From Corallococcus macrosporus (lineage in GTDB: Bacteria > Myxococcota > Myxococcia > Myxococcales > Myxococcaceae): a DNA stretch of 64,000 nucleotides. Location of the stretch: NCBI RefSeq assembly GCF_017302985.1, contig NZ_JAFIMU010000008.1, forward strand, positions 186,001-250,000, read 5' to 3'. The translations under genes and the position numbers were made by a program. This document shows positions 34,201-41,853 of this stretch, piece after piece. The notes under the pieces were generated by a model. It was not told where the DNA came from. It was given only the letters and a program-made list of their open reading frames with translations, and searched no databases. Every line of letters begins with the position of its first letter. The first letter of the stretch is position 1.

Positions 34201-37200
34201 CTCGCGGGCCCCCATGACGGCGGTGGAGAAGGTGATCGCCGACATCTGGGCCTCCCTGCTCGTGGTGCCCCAGGTGAGCCTCCAGGCCCACTTCTTCGAG
34301 CTGGGGGGACACTCGCTGCTCGCCACGCAGGTGGTCTCCCGGCTGCGGGAGGCCTTCGGGGTGGACCTGTCCCTGCGCGTCCTCTTCGAGGCGCCGACGC
34401 TCGCGGAGCTGGCCGCGCGGGTCGAGGCCCTGCGCCAGCAAGCCCATCCCCTCCGCACCCCGCCCTTGATGCGCCTGGAGGGTGGCGACTCCGCGCCCCA
34501 GTCCTTCCCGCAGCAGCGCCTGTGGTTCATCGACGCGCTCGCGCCGGGCGGGTTCGCCTTCAACGTCCCCCTGTTCGTCCGGTGCAAGGGACCGCTCGAC
34601 GTGGCCGCGCTGGAGCGGTCGCTCGTGGCGCTCATCGACCGTCACGAGTCCCTGCGCACGGTGTTCGCGCAAGAGGACGGCCAGCCCGTGCAGCGCGTGC
34701 TGCCCTCGGTCCCGTTCGCGCTCGTGCATGAGCCACGGGAGGACGTGCCGCCCCACGAGCGCGACACCGTGCTCCGCCAGCACGCGGAAGCGCGGATGCG
34801 CCACGTCTTCGACCTGCGCTCGGGTCCGCTGCTGACGGCGACGCTGGTGCGGCTGGACGCGGAGGACCACGCGCTCTTGCTGCTCATGCATCACATCATC
34901 ACGGACGGCTGGTCCACGGAGGTGATGGGACGCGAGCTGGGCATCCTCTACGACGCCTTCACCCGGAACCAGACGCCGCGCCTGCCGCCCCTGCCCATCC
35001 GTTACACGGACTACGCCCGCTGGCAGCGCGCGACCCTGCGGGGCGAGGGGCTGGACGCGCAGGTGGCCTGGTGGAAACAGCACCTGGAGGGCGCGCCCCC
35101 CGCGCTGGAGCTGCCCACCGACCGCCCACGGCCGCCCGTGCAGGCCCAGACTGGCGCGGCCCATGTCGTCCGGCTCCCCGCCGCCGTGGACGCCGCCGTG
35201 AAGGAGCTGTGTCACCAGCAGGGCGTCACGCCCTTCATGGCGCTGCTCGCGGGCTTCCAGGCGCTGCTGTCGCGCTACAGCGGGCAGGACGACCTCGTCG
35301 TCGGCTCGCCCATCTCCGGCCGCAATCACCGCGAGCTGGAAGGGCTCATCGGCTTCTTCGTCAACGCCCTGCCGCTGCGCGTGAAGGTCTCCGGCGCCAG
35401 GTCCTTCCAGGGACTCCTGCACCAGGTGCGCGAGACGTGCCTGGGCGCGTACGCGCACCAGGAGGTGCCCTTCGAACAACTGGTGGACGCGCTCCAGACG
35501 CCGCGAGACCTCAGCCGCACACCGGTGTTCCAGGCCGTGTTCGCCCTCTTCCAGGACTTCCCCGGCATCCCGCTGCGAGGGCTGGAGACGGCGCCGGTGT
35601 CCTTCGATCCGGGACTCGCGAAACACGACCTCACCCTCTTCGTGCGCGAGTCCGCCTCCGGGACGCTGACGCACTGGGAATACAACACCGCCCTCTTCGA
35701 CGCGGCGACGGTGGAGCGCATGGCGGGGCACTACGTGCGGCTGCTGGAGCAGTTGACGCGAACCCCGGAGCGTCCGCTCGCGTCGCTGTCCCTGCTGACG
35801 GAAGCCGAGCGGCGGCAGTTGCTCGTCGCGTGGAACGACACGGCGCTCGAGGTGCCGGCGGACGTACGCGTGCTCCCGTGCATCACGCGGCAGGCGCGGC
35901 AAAGGCCGGATGCACTCGCGCTGGCGAGCGACGGGCAACGCCTCACGTTCCAGGAGCTGGAGACGGGGGCGAACCGGCTGGCGCACCTGCTGCGCGCGCA
36001 CGGCGTGGGGCCGGAGACCGTGGTCGCCCTGTGCATGGACCGCACGCCCGGCTACGTGTGCGGCGCGCTGGGCATCCTCAAGGCGGGAGCGGCCTACCTG
36101 CCCATGGACCTGAAGTGGCCGGAGGCCTGGTGGCGGCACGTGCTGACGGACAGTGACGCGCGCGTCGTCGTCACGAGGCAGGCCTTCGCCTCCCGCTTCG
36201 AGGACCGCGGCGTGCGCGTGCTCTGCCTGGACGCGGAGCCCGCGCTGGAAGCGCAGCCCACCACCGCGCCCGGGGTGACGCCGCACGATGAGGCGATGGC
36301 GTACGTCATCTACACGTCGGGCAGCACGGGCAAGCCCAAGGGCGTCGCGGTGACGCATGGCACGCTGGCGAACCTCGTCGCGGGGCTCGGCACGGTGGCG
36401 GCAATCGCGCCGGGGGACCGGGCCACGCTGCTGACGGGGCTCGCGTTCGACGCGACCGTCTTCGAGACCTGGCCCGCGCTCTCGCATGGCGCCAGCCTCC
36501 ACCTGCCGTCGGACGAGGTGCGCGCGGAGCCCGCGCGGCTGGTGCGATGGCTCGCGTCGGAGGGAATCACGCTCACGACGCTGCCCACGCCCATGGCGGA
36601 GGCGGCGCTGGAGCAGCCCTGGCCCGCCGGCATGCCGCTGCGACGGGTGCACGTCGCGGGGGACGTGCTGCACCGCCGCCCGGGCCCCTCCGTTCCAGGC
36701 CGGTGGTTCAACTGCTACGGCCCCACGGAGAACACCGTCATCGCGACCTCCGGCGTCGTGACGCCCGAAGTCCCCCAGGGCCCGCTGCCGCCCATCGGCA
36801 CCCCTGAGCCGAACGTGCGCGTGTACGTGCTGGATGGCGCGGGACAGCCCGTGCCGGTGGGCCTGTGGGGCGAGCTGTTCCTGGGAGGCGCCCAGGTGGC
36901 GCGGGGCTACCTGGGCCAGCCCGCGCTCACGGCGGAGCGCTTCGGGCCGGATCCGTTCTCCCCAGAGCCCGGCGCGCGCCTGTACCGCACGGGCGACGTG
37001 GCGCGGTGGCTCGCGGACGGGACGCTGGAGTTCCGGGGCCGCGCGGATTCGCAGGTGAAGCTGCGCGGCTTCCGCATCGAGCTGGGCGAAGTGGAGGCCG
37101 CGCTGCTCGCCCAGCCCCGCGTGAAGGAAGCGGTGGCCCAGGTGCGCGAGGACGTGCCCGGCCAGCGCCGGCTGGTCGCCTACGTCGTGCTCCACGAAGG

Positions 37201-37702
37201 GACGGCGTTCACGGTGGACGCGCTGCGCGCGTCGCTGCGCGGGGCGCTCGCGGAGCACGCCGTGCCCTCGGCGTTCGTGGTGCTGGAGCGCCTGCCCCTC
37301 ACCGCGAACGGCAAGCTGGACCGCAAGGCCCTGCCCGCGCCAGACGCGCACCGCCCCGAGCTGAGCGAGGACTACCGCGTCCCCGAGGCCGGCCTGGAAG
37401 AGACGCTGGCCGCGCTCTGGGCCGGAGTGCTGGGCCTGGAGCGCGTGGGCGCGAGCGACAACTTCTTCGACCTGGGCGGCAACTCCCTGCTGCTCCAGGC
37501 CGTGCACGCGAAGCTGGAGGCGCGGGTGGGCCGCAAGGTCCCGCTGCTGACGCTCTTCCAGTACCCCACGGTGCGCGCGCTCGCCGGCCACCTCTCACCG
37601 CCGGGGGACCCGCCACCGGGAGCCAAGCCCACCCCCACCCAGGACGCGGGAGCCCAACGCCGGGACAACCTGCGGCGCATGGCCCAGCGGCGCGGACGCT
37701 GA
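28007..37702 (+). CDS. Non-ribosomal peptide synthetase 2: C-A-T-C-(degenerate A)-T-C-A-T
   Basis: This protein of 3231 residues has three modules. Module 1 is nearly identical to that of NRPS 1 (HHICCDG at 164, A core at 663, T Ser1050). Module 2: C with HHIVFDG at 1235, an A domain about 1545-2053 that is full length but degenerate (TSAGADRPRG at 1708 instead of TSGSTGxPKG; the motif-10 lysine is Arg2047 in SGRVDRN), T Ser2103. Module 3: C with HHIITDG at 2295, A about 2612-3113 with TSGSTGKPKG at 2770, T Ser3160 in GGNSL. It ends with the same basic tail (QRRDNLRRMAQRRGR) as NRPS 1. There is no release or tailoring domain. Intact condensation domains on both sides of the dead A domain mean module 2 must be loaded in trans or skipped. 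The order of NRPS 1 and 2 in the line is not settled by sequence. Confidence 0.93.
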   Translation: MTTEHPGSPSASAPKSRRRAPPVVPVSRDALLPLSFGQQRMWFIEQLTPGGISYNVPYFARLTGALDVPALERALAVLVERHEALRTTFAVVDGQPVQRIAPSLSLPLRVESLEALPASEREQALRRTAEAEARTPFDLGAGPLVRVRLLRLGETEHVLLLMLHHICCDGWSLTVMERELQALYAAFRTGTTPALPALPVQYADHAVWQRQWLRGEHLTQQLEWWRGALTGAPPALELPTDRPRPSAQSTRGAVHRHALPPELGKALEVLCRRQGVTLFMALLGGMHLLLSRLSGQDDIVIGSPISGRTRQEVEPLIGFFINTLPLRVQGEGSLGFGELLRRVRKTCLDAYAHQEVPFEQLVDALQPERDLSRPPLFQVLFTLQHSAVPALELEGLKTSELDFEPGVSRMDLTVFLRETPEGLVSLWEYSTDLFDAATVARFAEHYTRLLEAAVAEPERPVATLPMLSEAERQRLLELGTGAAVPYPREASLPALFAEQAARTPDAVALEAGSQKLTYAEQAARTPDAIAPEAGGQRLTYAELEARANQLAHHLRGQGVSLGTPVGLCASRSLEMVVATLAILKAGGAYVPLDPSYPSERLEFMARDARISVLLVEPGRESALESLASRVVVLDPSWRTFAGHPESAPDVHIPADALAYVMYTSGSTGRPKGVGVPHRAVTRLVKGVSYVRFDAQDVVLQLATTSFDAATLELWGALLNGAKLFLYPPVTPSLEELEATLEREHISVLFLTTAFFEQMALNRPASLARVKQVITGGDVLSPLAARKLLDAGRAVVNGYGPTENTTFSATYQVKRDLDARMPVPIGRPLENSQALVLDARLEPVPPGVVGDLYVGGDGLAWGYLDRPELTADRFVPHPFSETPGARLYRTGDRARWLPSGELAFMGRADSQVKLRGFRIELGEIETALRHLPGVEDAVAEVREYAPGDKRLVAWVAGPTVDMSALRPSLAARLPAPLVPSAFVKLDRLPLTPVGKVDRKALVTPMGDAPTGESSVAPVTPTETAVAEVWAALLGRTRVGAQDSFFELGGHSLLATQVVSRLRETFAVDLSVRALFEAPTVTSLAARIDALRLGSHRLQALPLVPGPRDGWQPQSFAQQRLWIISQLDPLGYAYNVPLVTRLRGALDTDALERSLAEIIRRHDVLRTTFNEVDGQPVQRIGPAGDFTLQRVDVAAAQLAERLSTEARRPFDLRRGPLMRGLLLRVADDDQVLMLVIHHIVFDGWSVDVLQRELNALYPSKGQGTLLPLSLQYVDYARWQRESFHAEELEDQLTWWREALRGAPPVLELPTDKPRPSMQTFQGANFEVRLPQSLHGALQSLGQREGATLFMTLLAGFQALLARYSGQEDLVVGSPISGRNRREVEGLIGFFVNTLALRADVSGTRSFRQLLRGVRESCLGAFAHQDLPFEQLVDALKPPRDLSRTPLVQAMFVLQRAATPLSLPGLAVEDFPFQAGISRFDLMLFMRQTPHGLVAYWEYNTALFEEATLARMAAHHVRLLEGVTANPDLALVDVPLLSPEEREQLLVAWNHREEQLPARERIHVRVEAQAERTPDAVALTNAAESLTYAQLDARANQLAHHLIALGVTPGSSVGLCLERSSLDMPIAVLATLKAGAACVPLDPNAPAESWVPVLEDTRAPVVLAHERFVRALPPDTSARIVTLEAASVARHPASSPDVRLSPEAVCYVVFTSAGADRPRGIAMSHRGLGNVLAWRTRHAVRARATTLQLAPPGSDTFFQELFSTWCAGGRLVISDEEARRDPRSLLRFLTRHPIERLFLPSVELQSLSEAAHAAPGLPPLHEVITSGEPLQVTPALVSFFERLPGCVLESQYGPPETHAACAWRAAGAPSTWPARPPLGRPLPSVQLYVLDPRQQPCPVGVPGELYVGGEGLAHGLPGWPGLTAERFVPAPFSTTPGARLYRTGDKGRWLADGQLERLGRMDGQVRLRGLRIALGEVESALRALPDVRDAAVVVREDTPGRKQLVAYVVQPEAAFSQRVLRQALARRLPEHGVPAVLVRMDALPLGPSGRVDRNALPAPVEETADDTGSRAPMTAVEKVIADIWASLLVVPQVSLQAHFFELGGHSLLATQVVSRLREAFGVDLSLRVLFEAPTLAELAARVEALRQQAHPLRTPPLMRLEGGDSAPQSFPQQRLWFIDALAPGGFAFNVPLFVRCKGPLDVAALERSLVALIDRHESLRTVFAQEDGQPVQRVLPSVPFALVHEPREDVPPHERDTVLRQHAEARMRHVFDLRSGPLLTATLVRLDAEDHALLLLMHHIITDGWSTEVMGRELGILYDAFTRNQTPRLPPLPIRYTDYARWQRATLRGEGLDAQVAWWKQHLEGAPPALELPTDRPRPPVQAQTGAAHVVRLPAAVDAAVKELCHQQGVTPFMALLAGFQALLSRYSGQDDLVVGSPISGRNHRELEGLIGFFVNALPLRVKVSGARSFQGLLHQVRETCLGAYAHQEVPFEQLVDALQTPRDLSRTPVFQAVFALFQDFPGIPLRGLETAPVSFDPGLAKHDLTLFVRESASGTLTHWEYNTALFDAATVERMAGHYVRLLEQLTRTPERPLASLSLLTEAERRQLLVAWNDTALEVPADVRVLPCITRQARQRPDALALASDGQRLTFQELETGANRLAHLLRAHGVGPETVVALCMDRTPGYVCGALGILKAGAAYLPMDLKWPEAWWRHVLTDSDARVVVTRQAFASRFEDRGVRVLCLDAEPALEAQPTTAPGVTPHDEAMAYVIYTSGSTGKPKGVAVTHGTLANLVAGLGTVAAIAPGDRATLLTGLAFDATVFETWPALSHGASLHLPSDEVRAEPARLVRWLASEGITLTTLPTPMAEAALEQPWPAGMPLRRVHVAGDVLHRRPGPSVPGRWFNCYGPTENTVIATSGVVTPEVPQGPLPPIGTPEPNVRVYVLDGAGQPVPVGLWGELFLGGAQVARGYLGQPALTAERFGPDPFSPEPGARLYRTGDVARWLADGTLEFRGRADSQVKLRGFRIELGEVEAALLAQPRVKEAVAQVREDVPGQRRLVAYVVLHEGTAFTVDALRASLRGALAEHAVPSAFVVLERLPLTANGKLDRKALPAPDAHRPELSEDYRVPEAGLEETLAALWAGVLGLERVGASDNFFDLGGNSLLLQAVHAKLEARVGRKVPLLTLFQYPTVRALAGHLSPPGDPPPGAKPTPTQDAGAQRRDNLRRMAQRRGR
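29498..29629 (+). repeat. In-frame 66-bp tandem repeat, two units, in NRPS 2 A domain
   Basis: Two 22-codon units at 29498 and 29564, equivalent to the three-unit array at 16552-16749. The second unit is a blend of units 2 and 3 of NRPS 1, consistent with unit loss or gain by slippage or unequal exchange. Confidence 0.95.
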
Positions 37703-37727
37703 GGAGGCCCGGGGAGCCCTCCAGCCC

Positions 37728-37776
37728 GCCTGCCTGCCCTGGCGTCGTCAGACTTGACGCGGTAGTTCTATTTTCC
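37728..37776 (+). promoter_or_regulatory. Conserved two-block element upstream of second carrier gene
   Basis: Same two blocks as at 27705-27753 (GCCTGCCTGCCCTGG at 37728-37742, AGTTCTATTTTCC at 37764-37776) with identical spacing. TTGACG at 37754-37759 lies between the blocks and could be a -35 element, but no convincing -10 follows at normal distance. The region is locally AT-rich, unusual in this window. Confidence 0.5.
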
Positions 37777-37815
37777 TCAATTTACAGCCATTCAAGCATT
37801 CCGGAGGAGCCCACC

Positions 37816-38076
37816 ATGAGCACACCGAGCGCCGTCCCCTCGCCCATGGAGTCCCGGCTGGCCGGGTACTGGCAGGAGCTGCTGGGCGTGGACGCCGTGC
37901 GGCCGGAGGACCACTTCCTGGAGGTCGGGGGCAACTCGCTCCTGGCCACGATGCTGGCCAACCGCATCGAGGACGACCTGGGCCTCCAGGTGGGCATGGT
38001 GGACCTGTTCAACACGCTGAGCGCGGTGGCGGCCGTCTGCGAGCGCCTCCAGCAGGAGACCCAGGCCGCCGGCTGA
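37816..38076 (+). CDS. Free-standing acyl/peptidyl carrier protein
   Basis: This 86-residue carrier has its phosphopantetheine serine in [19 protein letters not shown], preceded by a perfect GGAGGAG seven bases before the ATG. It is homologous to the carrier at 14745 (shared [13 protein letters not shown] and GGNSL blocks) and follows NRPS 2 after 113 bp containing its own conserved upstream element. It may bridge the NRPS chain to the PKS, or hold a residue for in-trans loading of the modules with broken A domains. Both are inferences. Confidence 0.87.
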   Translation: MSTPSAVPSPMESRLAGYWQELLGVDAVRPEDHFLEVGGNSLLATMLANRIEDDLGLQVGMVDLFNTLSAVAAVCERLQQETQAAG

Positions 38077-38173
38077 CCTGGAGGGCGCCGCGTGGCCGCA
38101 AGACGACGGGCCGGGCGGGTGGACGGGGCTTGCCTCTTTTCCGCCCGCCCCCGGTTGGGCTAGCAGGGGGGCC

Positions 38174-38773
38174 ATGCCCATCCTCGCCCTCGTCCGTCAT
38201 GGTCAGTCGCTCTGGAACCTCGAGAACCGCTTCACCGGCTTCGTGGACGTGCCCCTCACCGAGCAGGGCCGCAACGAGGCCCGCAAGGCCGCGGACGCCC
38301 TCAAGGGCGTGAAGTTCGACGTCGCCTACACCTCCGCCCTGAGCCGGGCGCAGCAGACGCTGGCCATCCTGCTGGAGACGCTGGGGCAGACCCCGCCCGT
38401 CATCCGCGACGCGGCCCTCAACGAGCGCCACTACGGCGACCTGCAGGGCCTCAACAAGGCGGACGCCGCCAAGGAGTTCGGCGAGAAGCAGGTCCACGTC
38501 TGGCGCCGCTCCTTCGACGTGCCGCCCCCCAACGGCGAGTCCCTGGAGATGACCGCGAAGCGCGTGCTGCCCTTCTACGACCGCGCCATCGCGGGCGACC
38601 TGCGCCAGGGCAAGAACGTGCTCGTCGTGGCGCACGGCAACTCCAACCGCTCGCTGGTGATGCGCCTGGACAAGCTGTCCGGTGAGACCGTGGTGGGCCT
38701 GGAGCTCGCCACCGGCGTGCCGCTCGTCTACGAGATTGGCGCCGACGGACAGGTCGTCTCCAAGCGCGGCTAG
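38174..38773 (+). CDS. gpmA: Phosphoglycerate mutase (2,3-bisphosphoglycerate-dependent type)
   Basis: This 199-residue histidine phosphatase-superfamily enzyme interconverts 3- and 2-phosphoglycerate in glycolysis. The catalytic [10 protein letters not shown] is at residues 6-15, [15 protein letters not shown] follows, [12 protein letters not shown] is at about 86-97 and [13 protein letters not shown] at about 154-166. These are the marks of the GpmA branch. It is somewhat shorter than the E. coli enzyme (about 250), like other compact forms. It marks the end of the biosynthetic cluster on this side. GGGGGG precedes the ATG. Confidence 0.92.
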   Translation: MPILALVRHGQSLWNLENRFTGFVDVPLTEQGRNEARKAADALKGVKFDVAYTSALSRAQQTLAILLETLGQTPPVIRDAALNERHYGDLQGLNKADAAKEFGEKQVHVWRRSFDVPPPNGESLEMTAKRVLPFYDRAIAGDLRQGKNVLVVAHGNSNRSLVMRLDKLSGETVVGLELATGVPLVYEIGADGQVVSKRG

Positions 38774-38894
38774 AGGCCGCCCGCCGGTGCTTCACCAGGG
38801 CTTCCCTGGGGGATGTTCGTGAGGGGGGCTTGAATGAGCGCCCCTCTGTCCCGTCAGATGGGACGAAGCAAGAACACCCCCAAGGATGCACACC

Positions 38895-39620
38895 ATGAAG
38901 GCCCTGACCCTCGCCGTTGTCCTGCTGTCCTCCGCCGCCTCGCTCGCCCAGACCGCGCCGCGCGCCGAGGACTCGGTCAATGCCGCCGCCGCCTCGGAGT
39001 TCCGCCGCCCGCCGCCGCCGGGCCACTCCACGCCCCGCCCCCCGATGCCGCAGCCGCAGCCCGTTCCGCCCCCGCCGCCCGCGCGCAACCTGGCCGTCGT
39101 GGACCGCGACCAGGTGGAGCGCCGCATCGACCGGCTGGAGAACGCGCTGCGCGACGCGATGTCCCGCACGAAGGACGCCAAGGGCCGCGAGAGCATCCGC
39201 GCCGCGATGGAGCAGCTGGACAAGCTGAGCGAGTACGTGGACGAGGCCGCGCCCTACGGCACGGGCCTGCCGCCCCCGGTGGTCAACCAGCCCGCGCCGA
39301 TGCCGCCCCCGCCGCCGGTGGTGCGCCCCATCGCGGACGCGCAGTTCCGCGGCCTCACCCAGGCGATGCTCCGTGAGGCCTTCCCGCGCGAGAAGCTGCG
39401 CATCCTGTCGCAGGTGGCGTCCAACGAGAACTTCCTCGTGACGCACATCATGTCCGTGCTGGGGCAGTTCTCCTTCTCCAACGACAAGCTGGAGGTGGTG
39501 CGCCTCATGCGGCCCACGCTGCTGGACCCGCAGAACAGCTACCAGCTCTACCAGGCGTTCCCCTTCTCCAGCGACAAGGAGCGGCTGGAGACCATCCTGG
39601 ACGGCGGCGGGCGCTACTAG
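38895..39620 (+). CDS. Secreted DUF4476-type protein
   Basis: About 241 residues, with a signal peptide (KALTLAVVLLSSAASLAQ) followed by a Pro-rich linker (PPPPPGH..., PMPQPQPVPPPPP). A charged helical segment lies around residues 70-120, with a second Pro-rich linker after it. The C-terminal ~95 residues (ILSQVASNENFLVTHIMSVL, FSFSNDKLEVVR, SSDKERLETI) match what I know as DUF4476, a domain common in myxobacteria and Bacteroidetes. AAGGA lies eight bases before the ATG at 38895; a second ATG at 38886 is in frame. Exported, function unknown. Confidence 0.75.
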   Translation: MKALTLAVVLLSSAASLAQTAPRAEDSVNAAAASEFRRPPPPGHSTPRPPMPQPQPVPPPPPARNLAVVDRDQVERRIDRLENALRDAMSRTKDAKGRESIRAAMEQLDKLSEYVDEAAPYGTGLPPPVVNQPAPMPPPPPVVRPIADAQFRGLTQAMLREAFPREKLRILSQVASNENFLVTHIMSVLGQFSFSNDKLEVVRLMRPTLLDPQNSYQLYQAFPFSSDKERLETILDGGGRY

Positions 39621-39630
39621 CCTTGCGCCG

Positions 39631-40176
39631 TCACCGCTGGAGCGCGGACCAGATGGCCCGCGCCTCCGGCGAGTCCACGGTGGCATGGACGCTGGCCACC
39701 ACGCGTCCTTCCGCGTCCAGCGCCAGGACGTAGGGGGTGTCGCTGGAGGCAAGTCCCAGCGCCTTCGCCATGCCGCCGTTCTTGTCCAGCCAGGTGTCCT
39801 TCCAGGAGTCCTTCGGCACCTGGTTCTTCGCCTTGCCCCGCGCCGCGCCCTCGCTGACGAAGAACGGCAGCTTGAGGGTGATGAGCGACTGACGGTGCAC
39901 CGAGTCCGTCACGTGCCGGTCCGCCGCGTCGAACCACCCGCGCATCCGGTCGCCCGCGTCCTTGTCGGTGATGATGACCAGCAGCGTGGGACGCCCCTTC
40001 AGCTCGCCGCTCGCGTGAGGGCCGGACGTCAGGTCGCGCGCGGAGAACTCCGGCAAAGGCTGGCCGTTGGAGGGCAGCGCGAACGCGGCGCCCGGAGCCG
40101 TGAGCAGCGCCCCGGCCAGCACCAGCCCTCCCAGCGTGGAGCGGCCCCAACGCGAGTTCCCGGGTCGGTGTGTCAT
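39631..40176 (-). CDS. Exported thioredoxin-fold-like protein, function unknown
   Basis: About 181 residues, with an N-terminal basic segment and hydrophobic stretch (LGGLVLAGALLTAPGAAFA), a likely signal peptide. The mature part has GQPLPEFSARDL followed by GRPTLLVIITDKDAGD, the opening beta-alpha-beta pattern of peroxiredoxin/TlpA-like proteins. No CxxC is present, so it is unlikely to be a redox enzyme; resemblance to YtfJ-type proteins is possible. The start is uncertain: no clear ribosome site precedes the ATG at 40176, and the frame continues to a GTG at 40233. It stands alone between convergent and divergent neighbours. Confidence 0.55.
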   Translation of the reverse strand: MTHRPGNSRWGRSTLGGLVLAGALLTAPGAAFALPSNGQPLPEFSARDLTSGPHASGELKGRPTLLVIITDKDAGDRMRGWFDAADRHVTDSVHRQSLITLKLPFFVSEGAARGKAKNQVPKDSWKDTWLDKNGGMAKALGLASSDTPYVLALDAEGRVVASVHATVDSPEARAIWSALQR

Positions 40177-40310
40177 GGGAGGACAGGTGCTCACGGGCCC
40201 GCCGGTCACCAAGCGTCCGGGATGCCTGCGCACGACAGGCTGCCTGCTTTGCCTGGATATCCGGTAGCGTGGGGGTCCCCCCTTACCCCCCTGTACCGGG
40301 AGGCCCCCCC

Positions 40311-41801
40311 TTGAGAACCGTTTCCCTCGCCCTGCTCCTGCTGCCCCTGACGGGCGGCGCGGCCGTGAAGAGCGTCTCCACCCCGGCCCAGCTCCAGACC
40401 GCGCTGTCGTCCGCGCAGGCCGGTGACGAGATCGTCCTGGAGGACGGCACGTACGCCTTCAGCGTGAACCTCACCTGCGCGGCGGAAGGCACGTCGGCGG
40501 CGCCCATCGTGGTGCGCGCGAAGAACCGCCACGCGGCCCTCATCCGCTTCAACGCGCAGGAGGGCTTCAAGGTGTCCGGCCGCTACTGGACCTTCGACGG
40601 GCTGACCGTGGAGGGCGTCTGCTCGAACGACCAGACCTGCGAGCACGCCTTCCACGTCACCGGCCACGCGGAGAACTTCGTCCTGCGCAACAGCCGCGTG
40701 CGCGACTTCAACTCGCAGCTCAAGGCGAACGCGACGCAGAACGGCAGCGTCTGGGAGATGCCCCACCGCGGCCTCATCGAGAACAACGAAATCTACGACA
40801 CGCGCGTGCGCGCGACGGGCACGCCCGTCAACAAGCTGAACATCGACACGGGCGATGACTGGGTGGTCCGCGACAACGAAATTCACGACTTCGGCAAGCA
40901 GGGCGGCGTCTCGTACGGCGCCTTCATGAAGAGCGGCGGCAAGCGGGGCCTCTTCGAAAGGAACCGCGTCCTGTGCGCGAAGGACCGGACCGGCGAGACC
41001 GACACGCGCATCGGCCTGTCCTTCGGCGGTGGCGGCACCGGCAACCAGTACTGCGCGCCGGCCTTCGACCCCAACGTGCCGTGCTCGCCGGAGCACACGG
41101 ACGGAATCATCCGCAACAACATCGTGGCGAACTGCACGGACGCCGCCGTGTACCTGAACAAGGCCGCGAACACGCGCGTGCTGTTCAACACGTTCGTCGG
41201 CAACGGGCTGGGCGTGGACTTCCGCTACGCCGCGTCCACCGGCCAGGCCACCGGCAACGTGATGGCGAGCACCGTCCGCAACCGCGACAGCGCCACCGGT
41301 ACCTTCACCGCGAACCGGACGGGCGTGGACAACGCCACCTTCGCGTCCTGGTACGTGGCGCCGCTCAAGGGCGACCTGACGCTCAAGGGCAACGTGTCGT
41401 CGCTCATCGGCGCGGCCCCGAAGAACGCGCTGGCGCCGGAGGACTTCTGCCTGCGGACCCGGCCCGCCTCGGCCACGCTGGGCGCGCTGGAGCACTCGCT
41501 GGGCAACTGCACCCCGGGCACCGGCGGCGGCACGGACGGAGGCACCGGCACGGGCGGAGGCACGGACGCCGGCACCGGCGGAGGCACGGACGCGGGCACC
41601 GGCACGGGCGGAGGCACGGACGCGGGCACCGGCCTGGACGCGGGCACGGGCGGCATCATCCCGGACGCGGGCACGGGTCCGGAGGAGGAAGCCCCCGGCG
41701 ATGACGACGAGGATGGCGGTTGCAGCGCGAGCCCGGGCCTGCTGCCCGCGCTCCTCGCCCTGCTCGCGCCCCTGGCCCTGCGCCGTCGCGCCCGCCGCTA
41801 G
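40311..41801 (+). CDS. Secreted right-handed beta-helix protein with MYXO-CTERM tail
   Basis: This 496-residue protein begins at a TTG preceded by GGGAGG, with a signal peptide (TVSLALLLLPLTGGAA). Residues about 20-400 have the look of a chondroitinase-B/polysaccharide-lyase-type beta-helix: repeated Asn-rich turns such as NNEIYDTR, DNEIHDFG, NNIVANC. A low-complexity Gly/Thr/Asp/Ala linker follows (about 405-465). The protein ends in DGGCSASPGLLPALLALLAPL followed by Arg-rich residues, the MYXO-CTERM sorting signal (Cys, hydrophobic helix, basic end). It is probably anchored at the cell surface. Catalytic residues for a specific polysaccharide are not evident, so substrate unknown. Confidence 0.82.
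   Translation: MRTVSLALLLLPLTGGAAVKSVSTPAQLQTALSSAQAGDEIVLEDGTYAFSVNLTCAAEGTSAAPIVVRAKNRHAALIRFNAQEGFKVSGRYWTFDGLTVEGVCSNDQTCEHAFHVTGHAENFVLRNSRVRDFNSQLKANATQNGSVWEMPHRGLIENNEIYDTRVRATGTPVNKLNIDTGDDWVVRDNEIHDFGKQGGVSYGAFMKSGGKRGLFERNRVLCAKDRTGETDTRIGLSFGGGGTGNQYCAPAFDPNVPCSPEHTDGIIRNNIVANCTDAAVYLNKAANTRVLFNTFVGNGLGVDFRYAASTGQATGNVMASTVRNRDSATGTFTANRTGVDNATFASWYVAPLKGDLTLKGNVSSLIGAAPKNALAPEDFCLRTRPASATLGALEHSLGNCTPGTGGGTDGGTGTGGGTDAGTGGGTDAGTGTGGGTDAGTGLDAGTGGIIPDAGTGPEEEAPGDDDEDGGCSASPGLLPALLALLAPLALRRRARR
41521..41665 (+). repeat. Coding tandem repeat (GT/GG/DAG linker)
   Basis: Degenerate repeats built on GGCGGAGGCACGGACGCGGG encode the flexible GTGGGTDAGTG linker before the MYXO-CTERM tail. 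Low-complexity linkers of this kind vary in length between strains. Confidence 0.8.
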
Positions 41802-41853
41802 CGAAGGCACGTCGCGGGGAGGCTGGCGCTCCAGCCTCCTCGCGGCACCCGCG

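Noticed and set aside
34043-37591. Open frame of more than 1100 codons on the minus strand opposite NRPS 2, with similar ones opposite NRPS 1 (for example 21424-23877 and 14875-17157)
   Set aside because: Composition is Arg/His/Gln/Gly-rich with no motifs. It is the expected antisense shadow of GC-rich NRPS codons.
38795-38846. Hairpins after gpmA (CCAGGG-CTT-CCCTGG and GAGGGG...CCCCTC) as terminators
   Set aside because: No T-run follows either stem, and short GC hairpins are expected by chance at this composition.
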